From Brachypodium distachyon (lineage: Eukaryota > Streptophyta > Magnoliopsida > Poales > Poaceae), in the NCBI RefSeq assembly GCF_000005505.3, contig NC_016131.3:22775501-22839500 (forward strand): a stretch of DNA of 64,000 bases, read 5' to 3'. The position numbers and the translations under genes are program-made. Shown here piece after piece: positions 43,016 to 54,683 of the stretch; position 1 is the first letter of the stretch; each line of letters opens with the position of its first letter. The notes below the pieces were generated by a model. That model saw nothing but the letters and a program-made list of their open reading frames with translations, ran no database searches and was not told the origin of the DNA.

Positions 43016-44505
43016 CTCTCTCCGTTCCTAAATACTTGTCGCTGTTTTAAAAACAACAGGTTCATATTGGGACGGTCATGTAAAAGGTCTGAAAAAATTC
43101 AGATTTTGTTTTAATTGTTTAGGCTCATCATCCATGAATGTTCCCATGCTGAACAGAGATTAAAAAAAACAAGATGGCATGGCACTGTAACCCTACGATT
43201 GTATTTTGGGTCTATGGAATCTCTCGGAGCAAATAGCACCAGAAATTTCTCTTACGCTAGACAAAGCGCGAAAGAAAAGACCGATGCATAGATGCTTCGT
43301 ACATGTCAAATGGAGGAGAAAGTAAGAAGAAACGAAATGACAGTGTTTATAGGTGAATAATTGTTAAGAAGAAACGAAATGGCAGTGCTTATAGGTGAAG
43401 AATTGTTAGGAATACTAGCGTCGGCTAGTCTATCTAAAAAATACGTAAGATTATCTTCACCCTTTTCATTTTCGTCGTTTGTCAAACACTCCCTGCCTTC
43501 GTCGTTCGTCAAGCACCCTCCGTTCGCTCTCTCGCCAAACCGTTTCTTCGTCCGCCCCCCATCCCCCCGTGGTCCCTCTCCAAAAAAGAAACCATAGGCC
43601 CAACCATCATGCCTCCATGCCGCCGCTTCAGCTGCTCGCTGCACAGCCCATCCGTCGCCATCCTCATGTGCTGCCCCTGCTGCTCGCCGTCATCGCACGC
43701 GCAAAGCCCCACAAAGCTCTCCTTCACTCGCTTGCCAAGATCCATGGCGGCGGCTGGGAGTGTTGGGCAATTGGGGCGTAGTTGCGGAGGAGGAGTTCAA
43801 CGAGCGGGAGATGGAGGTGGCCATCGCTGCCACGCGTCCACCTCCAGTACCCCGTCAAAGGATGTTTGGGCGGACTGCTTTATGGTTTGAATTGCTGCAG
43901 GCCGTCCGATTTAAACGTGTGGTGCATGCTGGCTCGCGAGGCACGCGGTACTGGATCTCAGTCCCTTCCCATGCCCCCCTCTCTCTCTCTCTCCCTCCAT
44001 ACATCTCTCTGCTTTGTTCCCCTCCCTCTTGAACCCTAGAACATCAACTAATCATTTCTCTCCAGCAGATTAATTGGAGTTCAGAATAGCAAGTTGCGGC
44101 AATCAATTCAGGAAAAGGAGAAACGAATTGATGAATTTTGTGTCTAGATTCAGTGTTGCTATGGGCTCTGAATTTTTTGAACCTCTGAAATTCCTGATCT
44201 TGCATATGCAGTGCTAATGTATCATGTATGAGATATATATGCAGGATTAGTGGTATTGCAAAAAAAAAAAACTCGATGATCTGTGAGATATTGTGTGTTC
44301 AAGTTGGCCTGTTCGCCATAATGTTCTTTTTCTATACACATAAAAATGTGATTTTGATGGTATTGGTGATTGTCGACAAGAGTATCAAAGCGGGCATTCT
44401 GACTTTAGTTTTTGGTTACTGCATGTTCAAAATCGCAGTAATGTGCTTACGGTTGTATGAGAAGTTTGCACTAAAACAGCGACAAGTATTTAGGAACGGA
44501 GGGAA
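43016..44505. mobile_element. Stowaway-type ends bracketing 1.49 kb
   Basis: The left end is CTCTCTCCGTTCCTAAATACTTGTCGCTGTTTTA. The right end, read inwards, is TTCCCTCCGTTCCTAAATACTTGTCGCTGTTTTA, so the ends are nearly identical over 34 bp. They are flanked by TA at 43014-43015 and 44506-44507. Stowaways with these ends are normally under 150 bp. Either a MITE was split by later insertions, or a larger Tc1/mariner derivative or two-ended capture is present. No transposase is seen inside. The interior includes a copy of 42231-42305, a 42-bp tandem duplication and a GC-rich part (43480-43870). Confidence 0.7.
43324..43407. repeat. Tandem duplication, 42-bp unit, two copies
   Basis: 43324-43365 and 43366-43407 both start AAGAAGAAACGAAATG and end with AATTGTT, with four or five differences. 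Confidence 0.85.
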
Positions 44506-44691
44506 TACATCCAATCTCCATGTATATACGGGTTTGTGTGCTGTTACTGTCAATTAATTCACTTGATTTATCTTTAGGGAGATTATTTTTGTTTATGTCA
44601 AGGATATGTGCTGCGCCTTTGTAGTATGTGCTTATCTCAAGTGTGCTATTACTTATTGCGGGAACATGAATTGGAAGCAGATCAGCTGGGT

Positions 44692-47600
44692 GTTTTTTTT
44701 TAACTGAACGGAAGGGGAGACCCCTACCTTGATTTTATAAAAAGGTAGTCAAAGACCATTGCATATTTACATGGATGGATCAACTCCAAAGGAGAGATCA
44801 TAGAATAGGAAGGGGAGTAAAAGAATTGAAACTATCAAATACTAATCGGGCCATTCTTCAATGAATCGATCTACAGCCAGCTTTTCTTTGTTCTTGAGGC
44901 GCAACTTCCAGAGTTTCAGAGTTTCTGAGCAATGACGAATTAACATAGGGATAGAGCAGTATGTATTTTCAAAGACTTTGCAGTTTCTTGAAAGCCACAG
45001 ATTCCATAGAATTGCAATTACTGCAACATCCCAAGCAGGTAGAAGCATTGAGGGGCAGAGTTCCTTAGCTGTAGTGAATAGATCTTGAGAGGAGTTGATC
45101 GCATTGACAGGAAAGCCCAGAGATCTCCAAATTGATCTAGCTCTTGGACAAAGAACCGCCAGGTGCTCAGTAGTTTCAACAGCGTCGCAGCCAAACGGGC
45201 AGGAGTTAAAATCAATGACATTTTGTTGGAAAAGAACAGCACGGACTTTTACTCTTCCTTTTAGCAATAACCAGACAAAGATTTAACATTTCTTGGGTGC
45301 TGAACTTTTCTAGACAAGGGGAGCAGGGAGATCTAAAACGCCGCCAAAGTTCAGAAGATTGTATAGGTTACGAACGGAGAATTTCTTCGAGCCAGTAAAT
45401 TTCCAACTCCTTGAGTCATTAGAGCCAGCTGAAAGAGAAATAGAGTCAAGCAGTCCAGAGAGGTAAGTAAAATCGGCATTTGCGATATCTGAAGTGAGAT
45501 GCCTCAGAGGAATGAACCATTGGCCATTATTGAAGCAGCCCAAAACTGAAATATTTGTCCTGGTAGAGTGAGAGAATAATGCCGGGTAAAGCTCGGCCAA
45601 AGGCTTTCTGAGCAGCCAGACGTCAAACCGGAAGGAGACTTAGGAACCATTTCCAATATTGACATGAGTAGAATTCCTATAAATATCCACCATTGAATTG
45701 ATTCGTTTCCATGCCATACTTCCTGTGGTAATTTTATCCCCCAGATCATTGTTAATTAAATGTGCACGTCTGATCCAGTTGGCCGAAGAAGATGGAGGTT
45801 CAGAAGGAAACCAATGAACAAATTTAGTAAGAAGACATAAGTTTTGAATTTCAAGATCCTTAATGTTCAGTCCACCTTCATCAAAAGGACGGCATAATTT
45901 ATTCCAAGCCACCAAGCAGTCACTTCCATTAGAGGTGTTTTTGCCTTTCCAAAAGAAAGATCTATGAACTTTATCGATACCGGAAATAACCCACTTGGGA
46001 ATCCTGATGCAGGAAAGAAAGAAGATAGGAAGAGCCGAGAGAACAGATTTAGTAATGGTGAGTCTACCACCTCTAGAAAGAAAATTCATAGAGAAGCTTG
46101 AAAGACGTTTGTCAACAGCAGAAATCAAAGGGAGGAAGGCAGCTTTAGGGAGTCTAGAATCAGAAAGAGGAAGACCTAAATATGTTTGTGGAAAAGAAGC
46201 AATGGGGAAGCTTAAGATATCTGCAATTTCCTCGCTTTCGGCAGAAGTTAAATTGATTGGGACGAAGGTGGATTTAGAGAAATTAATGTGTAGTCCCGAG
46301 AAGATGGCAAAAGAATCAAGAATTTCCCGAAGGAAACGAGCTTGAATCAGATCAGCCTGCAGCACTATAAGAGTATCATCGGCATATTGGAGAACTGGGC
46401 AGGGCAGGTCAGAAAAAATAGGATGTTTAAGCCTACCATGAGTGGCAAAGCTTTTAATGACTTTTTGAAGAACATCCACCACTAAAATGAATAGGAGTGG
46501 GGAGAGCGTGTCACCTTGTCTCAAGCCTCTTTTGAGATCAATCCAATTACCTGGGGCGCCATTGAGAACGACTGCAGTTTTTGCTGTGAACAGCAGACTT
46601 TTGATCCATTCAATCCATTTAGCAGTGAAACCTCTGATCTCAAGAATATGGATAAGGGTGTCCCAAGAGATGGTGTCAAAAGCTTTAGAGAAATCAAGCT
46701 TGAGGATCAAGGCTTTTTTCTTTCTAATTCTGCAGGTTTGGACCAAGTCCATAGCATATATCAAATTATCTGCAATGCACCTGTTTTTAACAAAACCGGA
46801 TTGATCAAGACCAATGAGAACCGGGATCTGAATCTGTAATCTAGAGGCAAGAACTTTAGTAATCCATTTAATAAGACAATTCACCAAAGAGATGGGACGG
46901 AAACCGGCAGGGGAGTTGTCTGAATCTTTTTTCCTTAGCAGGATCATGTAGGATCTATTAATCCTTTCCAGTTGAAGCTCATGAGAATAAAATTGGCTGA
47001 ACAGACCGAAGATATCTGCCTTTATAACTTGCCAGAAATCTCTGTAAAAACCTGAACCAAAACCATCCGGCCCTGGATTTTTATCAACTGGAATTTGTTT
47101 GATAGCAATAAAGATTTCTTCCATAGAAAAAGGAGCTGATAAACTTGAGAGATCTAACGACTCCGGATAAAGGTTAGAGAGGTCAACATCCATGGAAGAT
47201 GTAGCAGCACAGCCCATAAGATTTTTATAGAAGGTTGTGAGGACCTGGTGTTTGGCTTGCTGGGAAAAAAGAGGAATAACATTGTGATCAATAACCTTAA
47301 TCTGATTGCTTCTAAGTCTCATTGAAGCTCTGGAATGGAAATAACGAGTGTCCTCATCTCCAAGTATACACCAATTTACTTTGCCTTTTTGTCGGGCTGC
47401 TACAGCAATAGCATGAATATAAGAATGAAACTTTGTTTTAACCATATTTATGAAAAATCTTTCCAAGTGAGAGAGGGGTCTGGATTCCTCCAGCCAGTCC
47501 AAAAAGGAAATAGTGAATTTGCAAAAATCCATGTAAATCTTCAGAGGTTTACAAGTTCTCTTCCGATCCTTAATTTTATTGCGAAGGACCTTGAACTTGT

Positions 47601-47962
47601 AAGAAATGGAGTGAGCCATATCTGAACCATTAGAGAAATTGGTCCAAAAAGAAGAAATTAAATCTCTGAAACCCGATCTGAATTTCCAATTATTTTCATA
47701 TCTGAAAATTTTAGATCTGGGTAAGCTGGAAGAAGCCTCGACCATCAAAGGAAAGTGATCAGAAGTAACTCTTGGGAGAGATTAAAGTGTAGAACTAGGC
47801 ATCACTGAATCCCATTCAGCAAAAAGGAACACACACTTGCATCAACTCGTGGAACTCTATTCCACCCAAGCTCTGACTGTGGCCTGAAGATGTATCTATT
47901 CATTGGCCTTGAAACAAGCGTGCACCACCTTCATGAGCTCACACTGTTCAAAGAAAATACTT
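44692..47962 (-). mobile_element. 5'-truncated LINE with 13-bp target duplication
   Basis: Minus strand from 47962 to an A-tail represented by the T-run at 44693-44701. TCAGCTGGGTGTT occurs at 44682-44694 and at 47963-47975, bracketing the element. Coding similarity starts near the end of the endonuclease domain, continues through RT and ends with a zf-RVT module. The truncation at the 5' side, the A-tail and the 13-bp duplication are all as expected for target-primed reverse transcription. Confidence 0.9.
44842..47850 (-). pseudogene. LINE ORF2: endonuclease end, reverse transcriptase, zf-RVT
   Basis: Starting near 47850, broken frames give an endonuclease end (EWDSVMPSS, then after a stop LPRVTSDHFPLM). 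The main frame 47748-45640 (702 codons) holds the RT with LKLDFSKAFDTISWDTLIHI, GLRQGDTLSPLLFILVVDVL and the catalytic LQYADDTLIVLQ. A stop at 45640 and frame changes follow. 45600-45310 and 45267-44842 encode the zf-RVT part (WKFTGSKKFSVRNLYNLL; FNSCPFGCDAVETTEHLAVL). The RT core is unusually well preserved, but the protein is not complete because the endonuclease is cut off. Confidence 0.88.
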
Positions 47963-47975
47963 TCAGCTGGGTGTT

Positions 47976-48802
47976 GCTTCTGTAAAAAAATACTTCCTTC
48001 TTGAATAATCCCGACTGATTATTCTTTCTTGAATTGACTTAGCATGGTACTCCAGCATATAATGTGCCACTTCTATAATTTTGTAGCGGTGTGGCTCAAA
48101 ATCTTGCCGTTGACTAGCTTGGGCGATATTTAATAACTTTGGTCATCTTGACTTTCTCGAAAGCCATTTTAGTACGTCAATGAATTAACTCTGTCATACT
48201 TATTAAATTTGCATTTGCATGTAATGATCATCTAAGGCAAAGGACAGGCGGCTGGAACACCTACTAAGCCAATGCCATCGGGAACACTGCACAAAACTAG
48301 GCAGCAGCACATCCAAGTGATCCAACATGCCGCGTCCCCTTCTGTCAACTACACACTTGCCCTTGTACCTACCATCCAGTGTGTGAATTACCAGCAGCGC
48401 CGGAAATGGAATACATCAGGGTTTCAGATTTCTCTCTGCCTAACTCTTGCTCGGCTACTTAGAGGTGAATAGACCTGGGGGTGAGGTGAAACTACAACAC
48501 ACAAGGTAACAAACTAATGATGCATATAGCATGAAAATTCTGACTTTTCAATAATTATCACTAGTAAGCAGGGAGACTCGGTGACATCATCAGCGAAACA
48601 TGCAAAGCTCGTTTTGCACTACGGAGAAAAAACGAACTGCACAAGTCTTACTGGGTAGTGGAGACATGCAATGACCAACACAAGACTATGCATTGGAAGT
48701 TACATTCATCTACTATGATTGCAAACTACATCGTAGCAAACAGGCTGCAGGAATGTGTGGCTCTGGCGACATACTCTTCATGATCATAGCACCCCGCTTG
48801 AT
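47976..48802. other. Unassigned sequence downstream of the SKA1 gene
   Basis: Contains the 3' flank of the gene at 48803 and presumably its 3' UTR. No other gene or repeat could be supported. Confidence 0.4.
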
Positions 48803-51800
48803 TCAGCATTGTTTTGACAGTATGAAGACCCGGTGATGCCCAATACGAGTCTCATGGATGCGACCAAGATGGCGAAGGACCTGGAAAACAGTATAAGATG
48901 AATAAACAGAAAGAAACTGCCTTCAGTTACAAATAGAAACAAACATATAACAACTAATTGGTTTTGTTTCCAACAGATACTTTTGCAGTTGTAACATATC
49001 CATGGAAAGTGCAGTGAATTTTGTTTGAAGCCACAAGGAAAGTATATGAATGACATGTTTCATTTTCTTTCTTTTTCTTGTTCAACAGTCTGTTAGTACT
49101 AATCTTGTCATAATTAAGTTGTGGTATCTAGAAGAATCTAGTTGGCTGTTAGTAGATGGAGCTAGCTTAGTCTAGAAGTATCCAGGGTATGTAGGAGCCT
49201 TACTAGAAATAAGAGTAGTAGTGTTCAAGTCAGTTTTGAATAGGTTAAGGAGCAGGTTGTAGTAGTTTCTACAAGTTACTGTTCTGTGAACAGTAACCGA
49301 CCTAGAAAGCCTATATAAGGATGTATCCCCCTTGTAAGAAAGCGAAGCTTGTGGTGCATTGAGAAGAATATATGTAGCTTCATATATTGTGTGTTTGTGT
49401 GTGAGACACTATCATACCAAAGAGAAAGAGAGAGGAAGGTGAGTGTGAAGCTCGTTTTTAGAAGCTGAGTCTCCCCCTAGCTAGCCACACAGTCAACACT
49501 ACTCCAACTCATCGATCCTGCTGGTTATTTTTCAATTATTTGTTTATGGACACAAATAATTAGAAGGAAAGTGCAGTATCAAGACAATCTATTGTTTTTG
49601 TCACCTTCTGTGATTATAAAGAATAGAATAAACTATAGCATTACAGGCCAAGTGGTTAATAAAGCTGCAAATACTCACGGTAAGGATAGCTTTGCCTGTG
49701 TGATCAAGTTTTAGCCCAGGCCCCTTTATATCAGCTTCCAGAAAGAAATGCTTCCCCTTTACTGCCTCAGTGCCAGCTATGTCCCTTAGTTCCTGAACAG
49801 ACATTACGCCATGATTTTTCTATATGAAGAAATTAGATTAACAGCAATTCCCAGAACTTACCAAAGCCCTCTCCCATGTGTCTTCAGATAACTGCAAGAA
49901 TATTGACAGACGGAGAGTGGTCAAACGAATGATACCATAGAAGTGATTGTTTATCAGCAAAAAAGTTGGAGTACAAATGGAACCTTTTTCTTAGGACACG
50001 CGACAAGATGAGCATCGGCATCTGCATATGTAGCAACCTCATTTATTGCAATATTAACCTTCTCCAGTGTTAGCCTCCCCTTCATGTATCTGTAGTAACA
50101 AAATGGGATATCCTATCTTATCAAGTGTCAAGTTATAAAAACAGCTTTTAGATTCGAATCACTATCATCTGAGACAGCAAGGGAAAGAAAGTTTCCATGT
50201 TGATCCTATCCCATGTCCAACAAAAATATCTCATTGCCTGATTGGATGCCACGCTACTCAGAAGCATGACCAACAAGGTCTCACATTTACTTGGTCTGAT
50301 GAGTCCAATAAAGACCTTGAAACCCAAAAGAAAAGACCAAGTAGAGAAACAAGAACAAATGTCACGCTACTCAGAAGCATGATTAGATGGCTATGATAAT
50401 CCAAACCATTGCCTCAGTACATGTCAGACCTACGCACAGCAGAAAGATTGCAAATGAAAAGAAAGCAGATTTGTTAATCCTATCCCATATCTAGGCTTAA
50501 CTCTGCGTAAATCACAAGGCATTTAGCTAGCAACTTTTAGTATCTGTACAGAAGCAAAAAGATGAGTATCACGTATGCTGCATTGTGCTGAAAGAAGTAT
50601 CAGACAGATGTAAAAGTACAAAAGGAGCCTCTTAACCATCAACAAGAAGAAGAATAAAGAAAGTGGATGGCTGTTGTCACATGAAACAACGAGAATGAAA
50701 TCAAACTACATGTGCAACAGAGGACTCACGATGACAATGAATCAAGCTCTTCGGTGGATATGTACCAACGAGGTGCTGACCCTTTCCCCTTCTTCTCAGC
50801 AACAAAAGAAGGCGTTAGATCAGGAAATATGACCTCCAGAGGGAATTATAGGTAAGATCAGTGAACAGTACACAATATCAGAAATGTTTACTTTGGGAGC
50901 TGCAACTGGTTCGTCCTTAATCTTAAAATCGGAGTAGACTAATTCTGGAACAGTTGAGTTGAAATTAAAGCACTCAGGCAACATCCTGAAACATAAACAT
51001 CATGATTCTTGTCACCAAATGAAGTTAGAAACAACAGAATACATAATACCACCAAGTACTTTGATGAGCTCTGTTCCAGAGAAGTGGCAAAGACATCCTC
51101 ATGCATCCCAGATGGCATGTTTGCAAGCATGTGCTGCAACTTCTTCTGTTGCTTCAAGGACTTCTCCACTAGTTTCTGCATCAGGATTTGAGGAAATCAC
51201 CAGTGGAAAGTGACCATTTTTACAGCAACAGATTGAAAAAAATTAGGTACAAGGCAGTTAGCGGCAAGCACAAAATTAGACTCGGTGAATAAAATTATTT
51301 ATCCCCTTGTAACACCCACACATATACTGGACCCAGGGTCAAAGGCCATGGTTTACATGGACTGGTGACCTCTACTAGTAGCTACAGACAAAGCAGCAGC
51401 AGTCGACGAAAATGGCATCAAACAAATAAAATGAAATTTCCTGTATATGTTCTTCCTCCTGTATCACTTCTTCTGTCTGTCTGATTTCCCCTTCTCTCCA
51501 CTTGAAAAAGATAGTGCCAGTGGCCTCGCTCACCACCGCATGTTGCTGACTGTGCCAGGACTAGTCCCACGGGCCGCCACAGTCGACAGCCAAGCCTTCA
51601 TCATGATCAGTATCCTGGAGGACCATGTTGTAGATACTGCTGCTCCCCGGCCTCGCGCCCGCAGCCCTCGCACCCTTCATGCCCATTTGGTGATCAAAGG
51701 CGGGCCACAACCACGATGCCAGCTCGTGATGGCAGAATTCACTCTGGTAGACATTTGGGCTTTGCATCCTGATTTCCCGTGGCCATTGGCTTAAACTCCA

Positions 51801-54294
51801 AGATGCAAGCCACCTGTTTGATACCCAGTCTGAACTATACCCAACTCTGCCCACCAAGCATCCATAGAATGCTTGACATGTCATGAACTATACCCAACAA
51901 GTGCCTCTGAAGAAATGTCGTGTGGGATGAGGCGACTCAACAAGATTTTGAACACATGACAACTGTCAACAGCAGAGTTGTGTGAGGTTGTTTCAGCCCT
52001 GAACACAGTGAGCAACCACACTTAAGGACGGTGTCGTCATGGAGGCATGGCGGCTTCAGTGCTGATCCCAGTATCCATGTGTTTTGATAACTGAAAAAGG
52101 AGTGTTCGACTGACAGTTTCGGACAAGGGGTCTCTTGGAGAATTCTCTTTTTGTTGGCAGTTGTCTACTTTGTGACATCAACAATGGAGGCAAATCCTAG
52201 CTGCTTACCCGTTGTCCATGCAAGGTTTAAGGCATGTTCAGTGGGGCTGTTTTCTTCACAAGCGTGCATCTTGTTTACCCTCACTCTGGTAGATGTTTGA
52301 GATCACAGTGATTTTGTATGCTACTACCTCCGTCCAAGAATAAGGGGCGTATTAGCTTTCCTTTGACCAATGCTTTGACCACAAATTACTCTATTAATAA
52401 ATTATTATATGACATAGATTCATATCCATTATATTCCTACTCAAGGATATTTGCTTATGGTTATGATTTTATCACATTAGTCACATATTCATGAAGTAAT
52501 TTGTGGTCAAAGGCTTGGTCAACCGAACCCTAATATGCCCCTTATTGTTGGACGGAGGGAGTAGCAATTTATGCCTTGTCGTGGAGATATTCCGTGAGCA
52601 CGTTCGGTGGGGATGTTTTCTTCACAAGCGTGCATCTTGTTTACCCTCACTCAGGTAGATCTTTGAGATCATCATGATTTTGTATGCTAGCAATTTATGT
52701 CTCGTCATGGAGATATTCCATGAGCACTTCGCACATTTTTCCACAAGTATACAAGCACGTGCACTGGCCGCAGAACTAAGAAATGCATCTATAATTACAA
52801 GCATGGTCCTAAGTACTTGAATGGGACTGAAGGGAGGTTGTTCTGGCCTCAACACTAGGTACTCAGATATTCCCTCTATCTTGTACATATGAGCTGCTTT
52901 CTTTTGAGAAAGGTCTTTGCAGGAAAGAGATTCAGAATGGCATCGGCTACTATAGGCATGATGAGGTAGTTGCATCTTTGGCAGCAATTTGCAAATCTTT
53001 GAAGAAAGCGATGGTAGCTGTTGAGTCCAGAATGGACAACCAACACATTTTTGTTATGGATTACCAATGTACACACTTCAGCTTCATTGCTATGATGCTT
53101 GGATGCCCATTCTCGGTTTGTATTTTATTGCAGCACACCAACCAGTATATGGTTCACTTCAGCCACTGATCCTAGTGAATTAGACCATGTCTATGTGCAC
53201 GTCAATTGGCAATATCAGAATGTCCATGAAATTGGCATGACCTTAGAGTGGGAATCAAAGGCTTATATGCAGATGGTACAAAGCTATCAAGTGACTGAGT
53301 TTCATGTGCTAAAGAGATTGATTATCAATGCAAGGATGTCTGCCTGTTGATCCATTGGAAACGAATTTTAGTAACAGCCGTGGGATCCTGGTTCCCAGTC
53401 GATTGTTTCTGAAGGAGTGATAATGCTTACTGCAGATAGATCAAGTGAAACTAGTGGCAGAGTTTCAAGGTTGAGAAGTTTTCTACTCCCTCCGATCCTA
53501 TTTTGAACTAAAACCACGACAAGAATTTAGGATAGGAGGGAGTACATATGAGTTGGAGCTACAAGGTAGTGCTAGAGGAACAGGGGATGAAATGAGATGA
53601 ATTTCCTGTGTATGTTCTTCTTCCTATATCTTTGATGTAGCCCGTTTCAGTAAACAAACACCACCATGCCTCCACAATTTGCACCTCTGGTCCCCCACAA
53701 TCAGAGTAGTAACAAGAGATAGGTACAAAATCACTTCAATATTTTAATAAGTCCTCCTCAAGTTCACTGTAACCTGAAATGTTCCACCATCTAGATCACT
53801 AGATTAGTCTCTCCAGATATTTTTAATGGTTCCCTTTCCTTGCTTCTTATCTACCCCGCCAGTTCTAGCTTCTCAGGAAATAGAGAAATTAGCATCCACA
53901 GACAGACCAGAACCCATCAGAGCACGGGATAAAGCAATCTGGGGCCAGGGGGTTGAGCAGAGGATGATACCTTGGCCTTGGGGATGGCGTCGAGCTCCTC
54001 CTGCAGGCGGCGGCGGATGTCCTGCACCTGCACCTCCATGGCCTTCACCGAAGAGTCCACGGCGGCGAGGTCGGTCACCGCCGTCGCCGGGTACACTGCG
54101 CACGGAGAAGATAGCGGGTGAAGGCCCACGGAGCTGGGCGATCTAGCCTAGGGTTTGGGGAGTGGGTTGGGCTGGGAAGAAAGCTCACTGTTGCGGGCAA
54201 GGACGAGGTCCTGGAGCTCGTTGACGCGGGACCGGAAGGCACCGGCTACGGCCTCCATCGACGAGCTCGCGGGGTTCGCGGCGGCGGCGTCCAT
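48803..54294 (-). CDS. SKA1: Spindle and kinetochore-associated protein 1 (SKA1) homologue, complete, nine exons
   Basis: Exons on the minus strand: 54294-54189, 54095-53971, 51175-51060, 50985-50892, 50794-50730, 50089-49984, 49891-49862, 49792-49679 and 48880-48803. All introns are GT-AG and the phases join to a 277-residue protein, the usual length for plant SKA1. The N-terminus is a coiled-coil region (about residues 15-75: VKAMEVQVQDIRRRLQEELD), then KSLKQQKKLQHMLANMPSGM. After a linker comes the C-terminal microtubule-binding winged-helix domain (about 140-277: WYISTEELDSLSSYMKGRLT, LEKVNIAINEVATYADADAH, KGKHFFLEADIKGPGLKLDH, AILTVLRHLGRIHETRIGHH, RVFILSKQC). SKA1 acts with SKA2 and SKA3 to hold kinetochores on spindle microtubules. 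I chose the ATG at 54294 because it opens the conserved MDAAA-type start. Introns 2 and 8 carry transposon insertions, but no exon is damaged. Confidence 0.93.
49091..49489. mobile_element. Copia-type solo LTR in intron 8 of SKA1
   Basis: 399 bp from TGTTAGTACTAATC to GCTAGCCACA, flanked by exact 5-bp duplications CAGTC at 49086-49090 and 49490-49494. It contains a TATA motif on the plus strand (CTATATAAGG at about 49310) and a GA-rich stretch downstream. Short LTRs starting TGTTAG are typical of copia elements. No internal region remains. Confidence 0.85.
52241..52730. repeat. Duplicated segment (about 125-bp unit), first copy split by a MITE
   Basis: Copy 1 is 52241-52323 plus 52564-52606 (MITE between). 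Copy 2 is about 52607-52730. Shared blocks are TTTTCTTCACAAGCGTGCATCTTGTTTACCCTCACTC, GATTTTGTATGCTA and GCAATTTATG, then GGAGATATTCC and TGAGCAC. It lies in SKA1 intron 2. Confidence 0.85.
52324..52561. mobile_element. Stowaway-like MITE (238 bp) in SKA1 intron 2
   Basis: Inverted ends CTACCTCCGTCCAAGAATAAGGGGC and, from the right, CTCCCTCCGTCCAACAATAAGGGGC, flanked by TA at 52322-52323 and 52562-52563. The unoccupied site is visible in the duplicated copy at 52684-52693 (TATGCTAGCA). Confidence 0.93.
52740..53345 (+). other. Coding-like stretch in SKA1 intron 2, unrecognised
   Basis: Plus-strand frames around 52870-53345 contain peptide-like runs (EIQNGIGYYRHDEVVASLAA, then VESRMDNQHIFVMDYQCTHF and LEWESKAYMQMVQSYQ) with stops between them. 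They suggest a decayed gene or retrotransposon insert, but I cannot name a family. It is antisense to SKA1 and lies inside its largest intron. Confidence 0.3.
53486..53542. mobile_element. Short Stowaway-like MITE (57 bp) in SKA1 intron 2
   Basis: CTCCCTCCGATCCTA and CTCCCTCCTATCCTA as inverted ends, flanked by TA at 53484-53485 and 53543-53544. It is almost only inverted repeats. Confidence 0.8.
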
Positions 54295-54443
54295 CGGCGG
54301 CGGCCGGCGGGGAGAGGAGGTGGTTTGGGCGGGAAGGAAAGAGGAGCTTCGGATTTTGGAAGTTTGGGTATTGGTTCCTCGTGCTGTTGAGCTTCCGCGC
54401 TGACACAGGCGAAAAAGAAATTGCTTAAAAAAAATATCAGTTA

Positions 54444-54683
54444 CTCCTTCTGTGGCTAATTAATTGGCACCGGTCTTTTTTATAAAAAATCACTGTAAAT
54501 TTTCGAAATAAACCTGGAGTCCACGTCTTCAATTAAATGTGGACTGCGCGTTAATTTCAAAAATTTACAGAAGAATTTTCGCAAAAGTTCCAATAGAACG
54601 CGGACTGTAGATTTATTTCGGAAATTTACAGGTGGTTTTTTGCAAAAAAAAAGCCGGCACCAATTAATTTGGGACGGAGGAAG
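54444..54683. mobile_element. Stowaway-like MITE (240 bp) upstream of SKA1
   Basis: Inverted ends CTCCTTCTGTGGCTAATTAATTGGCACCGG and, from the right, CTTCCTCCGTCCCAAATTAATTGGTGCCGG, flanked by TA at 54442-54443 and 54684-54685. It lies 150 bp upstream of the SKA1 start codon, in the promoter or 5' UTR. Confidence 0.9.

Noticed and set aside
51447..51884. ORFs of 115 and 107 codons on opposite strands in SKA1 intron 2
   Set aside because: No domain, no splice context, and they lie inside an intron of a well-supported gene. Probably fortuitous.
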